33,985 bases of DNA, from the NCBI GenBank assembly GCA_902571055.1, contig CACGAM010000008.1, positions 1 through 33,985 on the forward strand, written 5' to 3'. This stretch comes from an uncultured Pelagibacteraceae bacterium (GTDB lineage Bacteria; Pseudomonadota; Alphaproteobacteria; Pelagibacterales; Pelagibacteraceae). A program made the translations under genes and the position numbers. This document shows positions 23,373-30,998 of this stretch, piece by piece. The stretch's first letter is position 1, and every line of letters begins with the position of its first letter. The notes beneath the pieces are model-generated. The model saw nothing but the letters and a program-made list of their open reading frames with translations, was not told the DNA's origin and made no database searches.

Positions 23373-23957
23373 ATGTTCGGTTTAGACGCAAGCGAACCGG
23401 CAAAAAAATCTTTAAAAATTTTTCAAGAGAATAACATTAATACCGTGGTTGAACTAGGAGCCGGACTAGGAAGAGATAGTATTTATTTCTCTATAAATAA
23501 TCTTTCTGTTACTTCATTAGATTATAGCCAGTCAGGCATAAATATAATTAATAAAAAAATTAATAAAGATAAACTCAAAAATATTAAAACTAAAGTATTT
23601 GATGTTAGACAAAAACTGCCATTTGAGGACAACTCAATTGATGGGTGTTTCTCACACATGCTATATTGTATGGCATTAAGTAATCAAAATTTATTCAACC
23701 TTAATAGAGAAATCTGCAGAATATTAAAACCTGATGGTTTAAATATTTATACTGTAAGAAATGAACATGATGGTGATTATAAAAATGGAATTCATAGAGG
23801 GGAGGACATGTACGAAAATGATGGATTTATAGTACACTTTTTTAACAAAATAAAAATAAATCAATTAACTGATGGCTTTAAAAATTTAAAAATTGAAAGT
23901 TTTGAAGAGGGGACATTTCCAAGAAAACTCTATTTTGTAGTAAACAAAAAAATTTAA
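23373..23957 (+). CDS. SAM-dependent methyltransferase, true start uncertain
   Basis: 194 residues from the first ATG. Class I methyltransferase motifs are ELGAGLGRDS (27-36), the acidic Asp50 at the end of strand 2 (SLDYS), and the post-I motif KLPFEDNSIDGCFSHM. Family members I know begin some 15-20 residues earlier, and the in-frame DNA upstream indeed encodes HWEKNFSNKPE just before the ATG. The open frame reaches back to 23280 but holds no ATG, GTG or TTG; only a CTG at 23289, inside the end of the peroxiredoxin gene. Either a non-standard start or an indel is likely. The substrate is unknown. The stop is 5 nt from the convergent racemase stop. Confidence 0.75.
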   Translation: MFGLDASEPAKKSLKIFQENNINTVVELGAGLGRDSIYFSINNLSVTSLDYSQSGINIINKKINKDKLKNIKTKVFDVRQKLPFEDNSIDGCFSHMLYCMALSNQNLFNLNREICRILKPDGLNIYTVRNEHDGDYKNGIHRGEDMYENDGFIVHFFNKIKINQLTDGFKNLKIESFEEGTFPRKLYFVVNKKI

Positions 23958-23962
23958 TTAGT

Positions 23963-24655
23963 TTATTTATATTTTTTCATTGAAACACTTGCTAATAATA
24001 AATTAGGATCAATAAAAGTTTTAGATTTTTTAATTTTTTTAAACGATTTGTAAGCAAATATTGCAATTGGAAGTTCAGTACAACCTAAAATTATTTTTTT
24101 ACAATTAATTTTTATCAAATGATTTACTGCTGGTTTAATCGCTTTTTCAGCTTCTTTTACTTTACCTGTTTTTACAAGTCTAATAGCTTTATTTACCGAA
24201 CTAATTTGTAGGGACTTGCTTGGACTGACTAAATTAAAATGTTTATTAAAATATTTACTATAAACTTTAGTTTTTAAGGTTGCTTCTGTACAAAGAATCC
24301 CGATTTTTGAATTTTTTTTACACGTTTTTTTTGTGTGTAAATACACTTCTTTTGGCATGCTTATAATTGGAATTTTAATTTTTTTTTGTAAATCTTCATG
24401 CCAGTGATGTGCTGTATTGCAGGGCATTACAATAAATTTACATTTATTTTTTTTTAATAAGTTACATCCTTTAATAAGGCTTTTTAAAACGTAATTATAT
24501 CTATTTAAATTTTCAGGCCTTTTTGGAATATTTGATTTGTTGTATAATAGAAAGAGGGGATATTTCTGATCTGTTTTACCTACGTTTAATTTCGCTAATT
24601 TATTGCAGAAGTCTAATCCTGCTCTAGTTCCCATTCCTCCTAAAATTCCAATCAT
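23963..24655 (-). CDS. Aspartate/glutamate racemase family protein
   Basis: 230 residues. IGILGGMG at the N-terminus and the two catalytic cysteines Cys79 (MPCNTAHHW) and Cys192 (LGCTELPI) place it in the cofactor-independent Asp/Glu racemase superfamily, closer to aspartate racemase (RacD/YgeA type) than to MurI. It interconverts L- and D-amino acids by two-base chemistry. Since the gene stands alone, a role in D-aspartate use or in supplying D-amino acids cannot be chosen. It is transcribed divergently from the MFS gene with an 84-nt gap. Confidence 0.88.
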   Translation of the reverse strand: MIGILGGMGTRAGLDFCNKLAKLNVGKTDQKYPLFLLYNKSNIPKRPENLNRYNYVLKSLIKGCNLLKKNKCKFIVMPCNTAHHWHEDLQKKIKIPIISMPKEVYLHTKKTCKKNSKIGILCTEATLKTKVYSKYFNKHFNLVSPSKSLQISSVNKAIRLVKTGKVKEAEKAIKPAVNHLIKINCKKIILGCTELPIAIFAYKSFKKIKKSKTFIDPNLLLASVSMKKYK

Positions 24656-24739
24656 TTTCCCAAGTGTATTTGTTGTTGTTATCTAATTAATTGATAAGAA
24701 AATCAATGATTATATCCTCCAAAAGTATTAATGTAATTT

Positions 24740-25903
24740 ATGAATAGTAATTTAGTCGTATTAACTTTAAGCCAAATTTTCAGTTTTACTGCTGCACCCG
24801 TTACTGTTTTTCTAAGTGGGATAATTGGGTCACAGATTAGTCCATTAAAATCTTTATCAACTCTGCCAATGTCTATTTCTGTCGTTGGAATTGCAATTGG
24901 AGCAGTCATTGCATCTAAATTGATGAGCATAACAGGTCGAAAAGTTGGTTTCATAGTTGCTTCAGTTGGAAATACATCAGTATCTATTTTAGCTGCTTAC
25001 TCAATCTTTATTCAAAGCTTTTCTCTTTATTGTTTCGTTAATTTTTTTTTGGGTATGGGCATGGCTTTTACACATCAATATCGTTTCGCGGCTGCTGAAA
25101 GTGTTAACAAAGATAAAGTACCTCGTGCTATTTCAATAATTTTACTCGGAGGAATTGTTTCAGCCTTTATAGGTCCAAGTGTTGCAAATTTTTCTAAAGA
25201 TATGTTTAGCAATCATATGTATGTAGGATCTTATTTATCTCTAGCTGCATTAACTTTCTTGCCAACAATTTTCTTTCTCTTTTATAAAAATACTTCAAAA
25301 ATAGAAATATCAATTAAATATTCTGGTAGAAGTTATTTAGAACTTGTTTCTCAACCAAGGTTTTTGCAAGCTGTTATATCTTCAGCGTTTGGTTACGCTA
25401 TTATGACTTTTTTGATGACAGGAACCCCGTTAAGTATGCATGTAATGGAGGGGATTAGCTTAAACAAGACAAGTATAGTTATACAAATTCATGTTGCCTG
25501 TATGTTTTTACCTTCATTAATTGCTGGTAATTTAGTTAAAAAAATTGGTCATTCAAAGATGATGTATGTTGGGGTAGGTCTATACTGCATAACAGTAATA
25601 ATAAGTCTATTTGATCAGTCATTTTTAAATTATATGATTGCGCTTATCTTTCTAGGTTTTGGGTGGAATTTTTTGTTTATATCTGGAACAAGTTTATTAG
25701 TTTTAACATACAATGAGGAAGAAAAATATAGAGCTCAAGGCTTTAATGATTTTGTAGTCTATTCTGTTCATGCATTAGGAAGTTTATCTGCAGGTGTTTT
25801 AATAGTTTTAACAAATTGGAAAATAATGAATTTAATTTGTATACCTTTAATTATTGTAATTATATTAATCACATTAAGAGCAGATCTTTTAAGCAAAAAA
25901 TGA
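24740..25903 (+). CDS. Major facilitator superfamily transporter
   Basis: 387 residues with about 12 hydrophobic helices in two halves joined by a cytosolic loop near 185-205 (FLFYKNTSKIEISIKYSGRS). KLMSITGRKVG is the A-like motif between helices 2 and 3. The substrate cannot be read from the sequence. The stop overlaps the ATG of the LysE-type exporter by 4 nt (ATGA), so two transporters are made together, which suggests an amino-acid or related small-molecule substrate. Confidence 0.88.
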   Translation: MNSNLVVLTLSQIFSFTAAPVTVFLSGIIGSQISPLKSLSTLPMSISVVGIAIGAVIASKLMSITGRKVGFIVASVGNTSVSILAAYSIFIQSFSLYCFVNFFLGMGMAFTHQYRFAAAESVNKDKVPRAISIILLGGIVSAFIGPSVANFSKDMFSNHMYVGSYLSLAALTFLPTIFFLFYKNTSKIEISIKYSGRSYLELVSQPRFLQAVISSAFGYAIMTFLMTGTPLSMHVMEGISLNKTSIVIQIHVACMFLPSLIAGNLVKKIGHSKMMYVGVGLYCITVIISLFDQSFLNYMIALIFLGFGWNFLFISGTSLLVLTYNEEEKYRAQGFNDFVVYSVHALGSLSAGVLIVLTNWKIMNLICIPLIIVIILITLRADLLSKK

Positions 25904-26514
25904 GTTTTTTATTACTTGGATTTTTTACTGGTATAAGTTTAATTTTAGCCATTGGAGCACAAAATATATTTGTAATAGAGCAGGGACTTAAAAAAAAATA
26001 TGTATTTATTGTTTGTTTAATTTGCTCTTTATCAGATTTTATTTTAATTTTTTTAGGTATTTTTTTATTTGAATATTTAAAAATATATTTTACAAAAAAT
26101 GTAGAGCTTACTTTTAATATTTTATTATTCATTTTTTTGATTTACTTTATTTATAACAAAGTAATTTCTTTGTATAAAAAAAATAATATTAACTTTGAGG
26201 ATAAAAATTTAAATTTTAAATCAATAGTAATCAAAACTCTTGGATTTACCTATTTAAATCCTCATGTTTATTCCGATACAGTTTTTTTTTTAGGAAATTT
26301 TTCAAAAAATTTTTTAATTACTAACAAATATTTATTTGGTTTTGGTGCTTCTATTGCATCTTTTTTATTTTTTTTTACGTTGGGATATCTTGCAAAATAT
26401 TTTTCTAGCAACTTAATTAATTCAAATACATGGAAAGCAATAAATTTTTTTATTATTATATTTATGACAGTTTTGTCTAGTTATGTGTTTATGGATATAA
26501 TAGATTTAATTTGA
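25900..26514 (+). CDS. LysE/ArgO-type amino acid exporter
   Basis: 204 residues from the ATG at 25900 (ATGA overlap with the MFS stop). An in-frame start at 25816 is rejected because it would add non-family residues inside the MFS gene. About six membrane helices; AIGAQNIFVIEQGLKK (21-36) and NPHVYSDTVFFLG are the LysE signatures, with NPHVYLDT in typical members. LysE/ArgO export basic amino acids across the inner membrane, protecting from overload. Its 3' end overlaps the convergent HisD-family gene by 9 nt. Confidence 0.88.
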   Translation: MSFLLLGFFTGISLILAIGAQNIFVIEQGLKKKYVFIVCLICSLSDFILIFLGIFLFEYLKIYFTKNVELTFNILLFIFLIYFIYNKVISLYKKNNINFEDKNLNFKSIVIKTLGFTYLNPHVYSDTVFFLGNFSKNFLITNKYLFGFGASIASFLFFFTLGYLAKYFSSNLINSNTWKAINFFIIIFMTVLSSYVFMDIIDLI

Positions 26515-27792
26515 AAAACCGTATTTTCTTAACCTTACATCACCGGTTCGGGCATGGGCTTCCATACCTTCATATCTTGAAATTCTTGCGGCAGCAGAAC
26601 CAACCTCTTTAGTAGATTCTTTAGTCATCCTTTGGAAACTCAAGGTTTTAATAAATTTTCCAACGAATAAACCTCCTGTATATTTTCCCGCACCTTTAGT
26701 AGGCAAAATATGATTTGTTCCCGAGCATTTATCTCCATAAGCTACAGTTGTTTCTTCTCCAATAAACAAAGATCCATAATTTTTTAATCTTTCGTGAAAC
26801 CATTTGTCATTTTTAGTTTGTACTTCTAAATGTTCTGGAGCGTATTCATCACTTATTTTGGCCATGTCTTCATCGTTTTCACATAGTATTACTTCTCCGT
26901 AATCTCTCCATGCAGCTTCAGCACTAGTTCTTGGTAATTCAGGTAATTCCGAAATTAATTCTGGTACTCTTTTCATTACCTCATCTGCAAGTTTTTTACT
27001 TGTGGTATAAAGCCAAGCTGGAGAATTATACCCATGTTCAGCTTGTCCAACTAAATCAACAGCAACGATTTCTGGATCTGCTGTTTCATCCGCTATTACT
27101 GCAATTTCAGTAGGTCCGGCAAATAAATCTATACCTACTTTTCCAAATAAAATTCTTTTTGCTTCTGCTACAAACTGATTTCCAGGACCGACCAACATAT
27201 CAGCCGGTTCATTTCCAAACATGCCATATGTCATTGCAGCGATTGCTGGAACACCACCCAAGTTTAAAATTTTATCCGCTCCACATAAATTAGCTGTGTA
27301 GATTACTGAAGGATTTGCACCGACCCCATCTTTTGGTGGGCTACATGCAATAATATTTTTAACACCTGCAACTTTTGCGGTTGTAACACTCATTACAGCT
27401 GAGGCTATATGCGCGTATCTACCTCCAGGTATATAGCATCCAGCAGTATTTACAGGAATTAATTTTTGACCAGCATATAAACCTTTTGAAAGCTCAACTT
27501 CAAAATCTTGACCATAGTTTTTAAGTTGTGCTTCAGCAAATTTTTTAACTCTGTCGTAAGAAAATTTTATATCATCTTTGGTTTTTTGATCTAAAATATC
27601 ACTTATTTCATTAATTTTTTCTTTTGAAACTATTATATCTCCATCATATTTATCAAATTTTTTTGTTAATTCTTTGCACCCTTCTTCTCTTGATTTTTCA
27701 AGTTCATTTAATAGCTTTTGAACAATTTCTCTTGTCTTTACATCATCAGTAGAGGGTTGTTTTGGTGATTTTTTTAAATAATTTATTCCCAT
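26506..27792 (-). CDS. HisD-family dehydrogenase, likely sulfopropanediol 3-dehydrogenase (HpsN-like)
   Basis: 428 residues, complete HisD fold. Zinc ligands Gln250 and His253 (GQAEHG), Asp354 (AYGDKCSGTNH) and His413 (EGMEAHARTGD) are all present, as are the catalytic Glu320-His321 (APEHL) and the NAD segment GPGNQFVAEAKR. Several stretches (AGCYIPGGRYAHIASAVM, AAWRDYGEVILC, YTGGL and the ending HARTGDVRLRKYG) look to me like HpsN, the NAD-dependent dehydrogenase of 2,3-dihydroxypropane-1-sulfonate, rather than the biosynthetic HisD. That is pattern memory, not an alignment. It would oxidise the diol twice to sulfolactate. The phosphate acetyltransferase gene 20 nt upstream supports a sulfonate pathway, but xsc, suyAB and a transporter are not in the window. 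True histidinol dehydrogenase remains possible. Confidence 0.85.
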   Translation of the reverse strand: MGINYLKKSPKQPSTDDVKTREIVQKLLNELEKSREEGCKELTKKFDKYDGDIIVSKEKINEISDILDQKTKDDIKFSYDRVKKFAEAQLKNYGQDFEVELSKGLYAGQKLIPVNTAGCYIPGGRYAHIASAVMSVTTAKVAGVKNIIACSPPKDGVGANPSVIYTANLCGADKILNLGGVPAIAAMTYGMFGNEPADMLVGPGNQFVAEAKRILFGKVGIDLFAGPTEIAVIADETADPEIVAVDLVGQAEHGYNSPAWLYTTSKKLADEVMKRVPELISELPELPRTSAEAAWRDYGEVILCENDEDMAKISDEYAPEHLEVQTKNDKWFHERLKNYGSLFIGEETTVAYGDKCSGTNHILPTKGAGKYTGGLFVGKFIKTLSFQRMTKESTKEVGSAAARISRYEGMEAHARTGDVRLRKYGFSN

Positions 27793-27812
27793 ACAAAATT
27801 CTATTTCATAAA

Positions 27813-28724
27813 TTAATCTAAAGCAACTACAGCCGCTGCAATCGAAGCTAACCTAGCAGTTGCCACATCTGATCTTGATGTAATAACAACTGGAACTTTT
27901 CCACCAACAACAACACCAGCTGCGCATGCGCCCATAAAATAGACCATAATTTTAACTAATGCATTACCTGCTTCTACATTTGGTACTAGCAAAACATCCG
28001 CATCTCCCGCAACAACATTTGTTATACCTTTAATTTCTGCAGATTTTTTTGAAATACTATTGTCAAATGCCAAAGGTCCAAAAACATCAGCTTTTAAATT
28101 TTCTTTTTTCGCAATTTCAGTGATCTCTTTTGCATCCAATGAACTTTGAACACTATCAAGAACTTCCTCTGTGGCAGATAAAATCGATACTTTAGGTCTT
28201 TCATTTCCAATTCTATTACAAAAATTAATTACGTTTTTTAGGATATGCATTTTTGTTTTTACATTTGGGCTTACATTTAATGCACCATCTGTAATTATTA
28301 GAGGTTTATCTTCCTTATCTAGCGTCATATGCCAAATATGACTTAATCTTGTTTTACCAATTAAATTATATTTTTTTTTGATTACTTCTTTCATCAATAC
28401 ATCAGTGTGAATATGGCCTTTTACAATGATTTTAATTTTTTCTTTAGAAGCCAATTCTGCTGCTATTACTGCTGTCTTATTTTCATTTTTTTCATCTAAG
28501 ATTTCAAATTCAGATATGTCAAAATTTAAGTCCAAAGCACATTTTTCAATTTCCTCCTTATTTCCAATAAATGTTGGAGTGATTAAATTTTCATTTACCG
28601 CATCCATAACAGACATCATAGTTATAGATTTACCAGCATTAACAATACCAGCCGAGATTCCTTTTTTTTGATGAGCAACATCCAAAAGATTATTCGGACA
28701 TACAATTTCTTTATCTGATAGCAT
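27813..28724 (-). CDS. Phosphate acetyl/butyryltransferase
   Basis: 303 residues, the short Pta/Ptb catalytic domain without the N-terminal DRTGG part of long Pta. GPLAFDNSIS (about 217-226), ADVLLVPNVEAGNALVKI and the ending PVVITSRSDVATARLASIAAA are the conserved phosphotransacylase motifs. It converts acyl phosphate plus CoA to acyl-CoA and phosphate. In sulfonate degraders the enzyme recovers acetyl-CoA from the acetyl phosphate made by sulfoacetaldehyde acetyltransferase, which would match the HpsN-like neighbour. No acetate or butyrate kinase is adjacent. It is the first gene of the two-gene operon and diverges from the DUF4396 gene across 108 nt. Confidence 0.85.
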   Translation of the reverse strand: MLSDKEIVCPNNLLDVAHQKKGISAGIVNAGKSITMMSVMDAVNENLITPTFIGNKEEIEKCALDLNFDISEFEILDEKNENKTAVIAAELASKEKIKIIVKGHIHTDVLMKEVIKKKYNLIGKTRLSHIWHMTLDKEDKPLIITDGALNVSPNVKTKMHILKNVINFCNRIGNERPKVSILSATEEVLDSVQSSLDAKEITEIAKKENLKADVFGPLAFDNSISKKSAEIKGITNVVAGDADVLLVPNVEAGNALVKIMVYFMGACAAGVVVGGKVPVVITSRSDVATARLASIAAAVVALD

Positions 28725-28832
28725 TTAATTGGTCTTTATATATTAAGTTAATATGGCATAAAATAGAAATAACAGTTAAAATTGGTCACTTTGATGCATT
28801 GGAACATAAAAATAATTATTTAGATAGAAAAT

Positions 28833-29276
28833 ATGAGTTCAGAAACAATTAAAATAAATTGGAATTGTAGACACACATGGAGAAAAAGTTCTAAAAATAC
28901 TGCTTGGTGTTTACTAGGTTGTTCTATTGGAGATTTTGGAACAATTTTGTTTTTTCAATTATCTGAAATTCCCTTTCCAGTATTGGGTATAATGATACTA
29001 GCCATTATTAATGGATTAATAACAAGTATTGCTCTAGAGACTATAATATTAATTAAACAGAAATTCAGTCTTAAAAATGCAATTAAGACAGCATTCGGGA
29101 TGAGTTTTATATCTATGATCAGTATGGAAGTAGCAATGAACTTAACAGATTATTTGATCACAGGCGGAGCAGTTTTAAATTGGTATGTTATACCAATTAT
29201 GCTTGTGGTTGGATTTATTACACCATTGCCATACAACTATTATAAACTAAAGAAATATAATATTAGCTGCCACTAG
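28833..29276 (+). CDS. DUF4396 family membrane protein
   Basis: 147 residues with about four hydrophobic helices. The N-terminal part has Cys12 and His14, followed by CLLGCSIGD (26-34), the family signature; later helices contain the Met-rich stretch MSFISMISMEVAMN. DUF4396 members often occur with copper-handling proteins, and the Cys/His/Met set could bind copper, but that is only inference. It starts a plus-strand run of small genes and is followed by the DUF4149 gene after 2 nt. Confidence 0.78.
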   Translation: MSSETIKINWNCRHTWRKSSKNTAWCLLGCSIGDFGTILFFQLSEIPFPVLGIMILAIINGLITSIALETIILIKQKFSLKNAIKTAFGMSFISMISMEVAMNLTDYLITGGAVLNWYVIPIMLVVGFITPLPYNYYKLKKYNISCH

Positions 29277-29278
29277 AG

Positions 29279-29665
29279 ATGGAAAATTTAATTCAAAATA
29301 TTTTAGCAATAAGTCTAGGAATGATGATTTTTTTTTCATTTGTGTTAGCACCGATGATATTTAAAATACTAGATGCTGAAAATGCGGGAAAATTTGTCAG
29401 AAAAATTTTTCCATATTATTATTTTGTAAATCTAATTTTTTTATCTATAGCAGTTATTTTATTCATAATTATTTCTTCATTAGGATTAAGTTTTTATATA
29501 ACTTTATCTTTGGCTATATCTTTTGTTTTTGCGCAATTTATATTAATGCCAATAATTAATAAATTTAAAGATAACAATGAAGAAAAAAAATTTAAATATG
29601 CACACGGAACATCAGTCTTAATTAATTTCATTCAAATGATAGGATTAATATATCTCTTAATTTAA
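29279..29665 (+). CDS. DUF4149 family membrane protein
   Basis: 128 residues with four hydrophobic helices. SLGMMIFFSFVLAPMIFKIL, then AENAGKFVRKIFPYYY, is the DUF4149 (TMEM205-like) signature; the C-terminal HGTSVLINFIQMIGL is also conserved. The function in bacteria is unknown. The TAA stop overlaps the ATG of the histidine phosphatase gene (TAATG), so the two are coupled. Confidence 0.82.
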   Translation: MENLIQNILAISLGMMIFFSFVLAPMIFKILDAENAGKFVRKIFPYYYFVNLIFLSIAVILFIIISSLGLSFYITLSLAISFVFAQFILMPIINKFKDNNEEKKFKYAHGTSVLINFIQMIGLIYLLI

Positions 29666-30207
29666 TGAGAAAATTATTAATACTATTTATCATTCTTATT
29701 CCAAATACGTCATTTTCAAATGAAAAATTTGTCAATTATTTAAAAGAAGGAAAAAAAATTATTTTTATGAGACATGCTCTTGCACCAGGAACCGCCGACC
29801 CAAAGAATTTTAATATTAATGATTGCACAACACAAAGAAATTTAAATGAAGAGGGTATATCACAATCTAAAAAAATTGGAAATTTTTTTAAAAATAAAAA
29901 AATCAGAATTGATAAAGTTTTATCTAGCGAATGGTGTAGATGCAAAGATACAGCTAATATAGCATTTGGAAATTTTCAAACATTTAGTGCATTAAATTCT
30001 TTTTACGAAGCAAGGTTTGCCAAAAATAAGTCAAAGCAGATTAAAGAATTAAAAAGTTTTCTTAATAATTGGGAAAGTGATTCTAATTTAATAATTGTAA
30101 CCCATTTTGTTGTAATTTCTGAATTACTTAATAAGGGAACTTCGTCAGGAGAGATGATTTTAACCGACAAAAAACTTACTATATTAGGTAATTTAGAAAT
30201 AAATTAA
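29665..30207 (+). CDS. Exported histidine phosphatase family protein
   Basis: 180 residues. A signal peptide (about 1-18, ending TSFS) precedes the phosphoglycerate-mutase-like domain. The phosphate pocket consists of Arg36-His37 (FMRHALAPG), where His is the nucleophile and RHA replaces the usual RHG, Arg58 in QRNLNEEG, Arg92 in WCRCKDTA and His147 in IVTHFVVI. A periplasmic phosphatase is expected; the substrate is unknown. In related genomes such proteins are often annotated as SixA/Ais-like; I do not claim that role. The proximity to psiE hints at phosphate metabolism only loosely. Confidence 0.8.
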   Translation: MRKLLILFIILIPNTSFSNEKFVNYLKEGKKIIFMRHALAPGTADPKNFNINDCTTQRNLNEEGISQSKKIGNFFKNKKIRIDKVLSSEWCRCKDTANIAFGNFQTFSALNSFYEARFAKNKSKQIKELKSFLNNWESDSNLIIVTHFVVISELLNKGTSSGEMILTDKKLTILGNLEIN

Positions 30208-30248
30208 TAAATTGAATTATAATTTAAAAATGATAGTTCTAACTTTGT

Positions 30249-30626
30249 ATGGATAACATTACTAAAACTTTGCAATTAATTCTACTAGGAGTAATTCTTG
30301 TTAGCACTGTAATTGCTGTTGGTATCGAAATAAGAACTATGTTCTTGAACCAAAGTGTTACATTAGCAGATCTACTTTTAATGTTTCTGTATTTAGAGGT
30401 GATGGCTATGGTCCGGGTATTTTGGGAACAACAATCTATATCTATTTCGTTGCCTTTGTTAATTGCAATTACTGCACTCAGTCGATTTATTATACTTCAA
30501 GGTAAATCAATGGATCCATCGGCATTATTATATGAAGCAGGTGCTATATTATTAATTGCTGCCGCAATAGTCGTTTTAAGACTAAGACATAGCGATAAAC
30601 TTGGAATATCAAAAAGAAAAAAATAA
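30249..30626 (+). CDS. psiE: PsiE family protein
   Basis: 125 residues with four hydrophobic helices. LADLLLMFLYLEVMAMVRVFWEQ and ITALSRFIILQGKSMDPSALL match PsiE, the phosphate-starvation-inducible membrane protein of E. coli, whose biochemical role is unknown. No Pho box was recognised upstream. The 41-nt gap after the phosphatase gene could allow its own promoter. Two Fur-like boxes lie downstream of its stop, not upstream. Confidence 0.85.
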   Translation: MDNITKTLQLILLGVILVSTVIAVGIEIRTMFLNQSVTLADLLLMFLYLEVMAMVRVFWEQQSISISLPLLIAITALSRFIILQGKSMDPSALLYEAGAILLIAAAIVVLRLRHSDKLGISKRKK

Positions 30627-30640
30627 ATTCATTCACCCGT

Positions 30641-30659
30641 AGTAATGAAAATCATTCTC
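30641..30659 (+). promoter_or_regulatory. Fur-box-like site 1
   Basis: AGTAATGAAAATCATTCTC matches 15 of 19 positions of the classical Fur consensus GATAATGATAATCATTATC, counted by eye. It lies 15 nt after the psiE stop and 107 nt before the ATG of the 60-residue Cys-rich protein. Which regulator of the Fur family (Fur, Mur, Zur or Irr) would bind is unknown. Confidence 0.5.
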
Positions 30660-30701
30660 AATAAAATTAAAAAATAATTTTTTTTTTACTTAATTTTTTC
30701 T

Positions 30702-30720
30702 GATAATGATTATCATTTTT
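30702..30720 (+). promoter_or_regulatory. Fur-box-like site 2
   Basis: GATAATGATTATCATTTTT matches 16 of 19 positions of the Fur consensus. With the preceding T it contains TGATAATGATTATCA, a palindrome apart from the central base. It ends 46 nt before the ATG at 30767 and contains GATAAT, one base from a -10 hexamer, so a bound repressor would block RNA polymerase. This is the best operator candidate in the window. Confidence 0.6.
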
Positions 30721-30766
30721 AACAAAAGTAATTGAAATAAAATTTTTTCAGATTAAATATTTTTAT

Positions 30767-30949
30767 ATGGAACTAGAAACTTATAATTGCAGAAAATGTG
30801 GATTAACAATTTCGTCGACTTGTTCAAAATGTCATAGAGTTGTGGATGTAAAAAAACTAGATGATGGCTGTATAGTTCAAGTAACGAAATGTGGAGATTG
30901 TGCTAATACACCAGTTATTAAGGATATTTGCGCGTCGTCTCACAAATAA
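30767..30949 (+). CDS. 60-residue Cys-rich zinc-ribbon-like protein
   Basis: 60 residues with eight cysteines: three CxxC pairs at 8/11, 19/22 and 42/45, plus Cys35 and Cys55, with His23 and His59. CRKCGLTI and CSKCHRVV look like half-sites of a zinc ribbon or rubredoxin-like metal site; VTKCGDCANTPVIKDICASSHK could supply a second. It is cytosolic and has no transmembrane part. I do not recognise a named family. Two Fur-like boxes upstream suggest iron-dependent (or other metal-dependent) expression, so it may be an iron-binding or zinc-binding protein made when metal is scarce. No Shine-Dalgarno is evident. Confidence 0.75.
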   Translation: MELETYNCRKCGLTISSTCSKCHRVVDVKKLDDGCIVQVTKCGDCANTPVIKDICASSHK

Positions 30950-30998
30950 TTTACCTTCGTAAACTTGCCTAAAATATCTTAGACCTTTAAGGTATTGT

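Noticed and set aside
25816..25899. Longer N-terminus for the LysE-type exporter
   Set aside because: The added residues lie within the MFS gene and are not family-like; the ATGA overlap start at 25900 fits LysE.
30669..30690. A-tract followed by T-tract after psiE as a terminator
   Set aside because: The potential stem is A/T only and too weak; likely base composition rather than an intrinsic terminator.
30983..30993. Palindrome ACCTTTAAGGT just before the SBF transporter
   Set aside because: The arms are 5 nt with a 1-nt centre, so it cannot form a stable hairpin; it includes AAGG that may simply be the ribosome site.
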